Assembly (NCBI GenBank): GCA_022615465.1
Contig: JAKEGR010000191.1
Coordinates: 1-7,393 of the forward strand
Length of the DNA: 7,393 nucleotides
DNA from: Planctomycetota bacterium
GTDB taxonomy: Bacteria; Planctomycetota; Planctomycetia; Pirellulales; Lacipirellulaceae
Reading direction: 5' to 3'
Shown here piece after piece: positions 5,660-7,393 of this stretch (positions are counted from its first letter, which is position 1; every line of letters starts with the position of its first letter). The notes beneath the pieces were generated by a model. That model did not search any database and was not told where the DNA came from. It saw only the letters and a list, made by a program, of their open reading frames with translations. The position numbers and the translations under genes are program-made.

Positions 5660-7393
5660 CTATTGGGGAGGGGGAACGTCAGAGCCTGGTCGCGCGAGCG
5701 ACTGGGCTTCTGTCGTTTGCGCTGGCAGAGCGCCGCCGTCCTTTCCATGGATGTGGACTGGCCAGGAGGCACGTTGGTCGCTCTCAACCAGACCGATCTC
5801 GTCGATCGGGATCGGCTTGAAGCCGAGATGGAAGGCCGGGGAGTCGTCCTTGAGGCGGAAGTTCTCCTTCTCCCGGTCGACAAAGCGCGGGTCGGAATCC
5901 ACAAGATTGTCCTGAAGCTTGACCACTTCGTCGGTGAGGCCATCCAGCAGATCGACCCAGCGTCCACCGACGGAAATGTTGCGGGCAATCACGTTTCCCT
6001 TGGCGATGGCCGGCTCGTCGTCGTACAGCGTGAGAAGCTGCGGGTAACGTGTGCTCCAGGGCGGATTCCGATAATCGACCGCATTCAACCGGTCGACCAG
6101 CGTATTGTCCGACCCATCAAAATACGATTTGGCCCAGCCCAGGCCGCGGGAATCGACATGCACGCTTGGAGTGCAATCCACGAACACATTGTTCTCGACC
6201 GTGTTGTCCCGTCCGCCGCCGATGAGGACCGCGCGACCAGCCTTGTAGCAGACATTGCCGACGACCTTGGTGCCGCTGGCCCAGTCGTCGAGATAGATGG
6301 CCATGACGCCGACGCCCCCGCCATGCTTGCCCAGGTGGTGAAAATAGTTGTATCGCACGATGTTGCCTCGCTGGGTCCAGTCGCGGCCCATGTAGAACGC
6401 GCCGACGTCATCGGTCTCCAGACAGACATGATGGAACTCGTTCAGTTCGATGATGTGCTCGTTTCCGCCGAGTTGAACGGCGTTGTGCGGCGCGTCGTGG
6501 AACAGATTGTGCCGGATCAGATTGCCAACGCCGGTGATGCCCACCGCCGGGGTGTAGGTTCGTTTCCAGCGGCTGTAGTGGTGGATATGGTTGTTTTCCG
6601 CGAGGTTGCCTGCGGGAGTAAGGGTCTGCAGATCGCCCCCGGATAGCGTGACGCCGCCCCCGGCCGTGTTGTAAATATCGCAGCCGATGACGGCGTTGTT
6701 CTGGCCGCCATTGATCTCGACGCCCTTGTCCCCGGTGTTGCGGATGGTGCAGCCGACGACACGCGTCCCCGTTCCGCCCGCCACGCGGATCGGGGTGCCG
6801 CGGACGGACTCCAAAATCAATCCCTGAAAACTCACGTGCGAAACGTCCTGGGTGTTTACCAGGGATTCCAGCACGGAGACCATCGGGTTGCCTCGCTCGA
6901 TCGGCGTCGGGGGCAAGAAATACAGCAGGCCGGTCTTGCGGTTGAGCTGCCATTCGCCCGGCTCGTCCAGTTCGGCCAATACATTCAAAGCGTAGTACCG
7001 CGCCCCGCGCAGGTACCCGGAGCCGTGATAGGGCTTGGCCAGGCGGATGAGTTGCTGTTGGAGATCGACCGATTCAACCCGCTGATATTCATCGCTCCAG
7101 TCCCAGAACCAGTAACCGTGCAGCCAGACGTCGTTCTCATCCATCCATCGATTCGGCCGATCGCCTTCGTAGTGGAAGTTGCCAACCTGGCTCCCTTTTC
7201 GTCCGTGGATGATATTCGGAGCCTCCTCGGTAATGTCTCGGATCTTGACAAAGCCCGCATTGGGCCAGCGGGCCAGCCTGGCCGGTTGGTCCTGAAAAAA
7301 CAGCTCAAGGCCTCCGCTCGCAACCTGACCGTAGTCGGTGATCCCCTGGGCCTTCAGGTCGGCCTGCATGATCTTTCCGCGGGCGACCGGGTC
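5660..7393 (-). CDS. Right-handed beta-helix protein, GH141-like (5' end cut by window)
   Basis: Probably an exported carbohydrate-active enzyme. The start and any signal peptide lie beyond the right edge; 577 residues are visible, eight of them before the Met at 7369 (counted as 1 here). Residues 1-160 form a mixed N-terminal part with LARWPNAGF (32-40), an aromatic GYWFWDW stretch (85-91) and a beta-rich insert. From about 175 to 465 run short parallel beta-helix coils with repeated G-N-x-I/V, Asn-ladder and 'x-G-C-x-I' patterns (VVGCTIRN, AVIGCDIYN, NLIRHNLF, NIVRYNYFHH, KVVGNVCY, TVENNVFVD). ETDDVGAFYMGRDW (318-331) and IYLDDW (358-363) are the most family-like blocks. The C-terminal DPRFVD...FRLKDDSPAFHLGFKPIP ending is usual for this class. 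From knowledge of the family this resembles GH141, which includes an alpha-L-fucosidase and a xylanase. A plain beta-helix protein or another beta-helix glycosidase or lyase remains possible. The stop is TAG at 5660-5662; the tail is Pro/Gln-rich. Confidence 0.88.
   Translation of the reverse strand, partial: DPVARGKIMQADLKAQGITDYGQVASGGLELFFQDQPARLARWPNAGFVKIRDITEEAPNIIHGRKGSQVGNFHYEGDRPNRWMDENDVWLHGYWFWDWSDEYQRVESVDLQQQLIRLAKPYHGSGYLRGARYYALNVLAELDEPGEWQLNRKTGLLYFLPPTPIERGNPMVSVLESLVNTQDVSHVSFQGLILESVRGTPIRVAGGTGTRVVGCTIRNTGDKGVEINGGQNNAVIGCDIYNTAGGGVTLSGGDLQTLTPAGNLAENNHIHHYSRWKRTYTPAVGITGVGNLIRHNLFHDAPHNAVQLGGNEHIIELNEFHHVCLETDDVGAFYMGRDWTQRGNIVRYNYFHHLGKHGGGVGVMAIYLDDWASGTKVVGNVCYKAGRAVLIGGGRDNTVENNVFVDCTPSVHVDSRGLGWAKSYFDGSDNTLVDRLNAVDYRNPPWSTRYPQLLTLYDDEPAIAKGNVIARNISVGGRWVDLLDGLTDEVVKLQDNLVDSDPRFVDREKENFRLKDDSPAFHLGFKPIPIDEIGLVESDQRASWPVHIHGKDGGALPAQTTEAQSLARPGSDVPPPQ

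Noticed and set aside
5651..6646. A 331-codon forward frame starting with GTG after a GGAGGG site
   Set aside because: It lies exactly antisense, codon for codon, to the beta-helix gene. In moderately GC-rich DNA that frame is often open. The translation has no recognisable domain, whereas the minus strand gives a clear family match.

Overview
The window looks like chromosomal DNA from a planctomycete, most likely of the Pirellula/Rhodopirellula/Blastopirellula kind. This is inference from protein style, not from a marker gene. The signs are moderately GC-rich DNA, sparse Shine-Dalgarno sites, long exported proteins with Pro/Ala/Gln-rich N-terminal halves and C-terminal TPR arrays carrying a 'LAW-x-x-ATCP' segment, and a large secreted-type beta-helix protein of a class common in polysaccharide-degrading planctomycetes.

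Layout from left to right: 1-290 is non-coding with several small inverted repeats. 291-1706 (+) is fumC, a complete class II fumarase. 1707-1825 is a short gap holding an 8-bp perfect hairpin and a second inverted repeat. 1826-3655 (+) is an exported 609-residue TPR protein. 3656-3958 is an intergenic stretch with a clear intrinsic terminator. 3959-5626 (+) is a second exported TPR protein (555 residues), a paralogue of the first. After only 33 bases comes the 3' end of a convergent gene, 5660-7393 (-), a right-handed parallel beta-helix protein resembling glycoside hydrolase family 141. It runs off the right edge, so its start is not visible.

fumC is housekeeping metabolism (TCA cycle) and has no evident functional tie to its neighbours. 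The two TPR proteins form a tandem duplicate: 265 residues align without a gap at 42% identity (111/265, counted by hand), and their low-complexity halves share only a short PFAR motif. They are probably exported scaffold or binding proteins of unknown partner. The beta-helix protein is probably an exported carbohydrate-active enzyme and is transcribed independently, towards them.

No mobile element, CRISPR array, tRNA or rRNA was seen. The parts most worth a second look are the duplicated TPR pair (uneven divergence, shared cysteines, codon-shuffled PFAR motif) and the paired aspartates of the beta-helix enzyme. Nothing here amounts to a clearly new multi-gene system.
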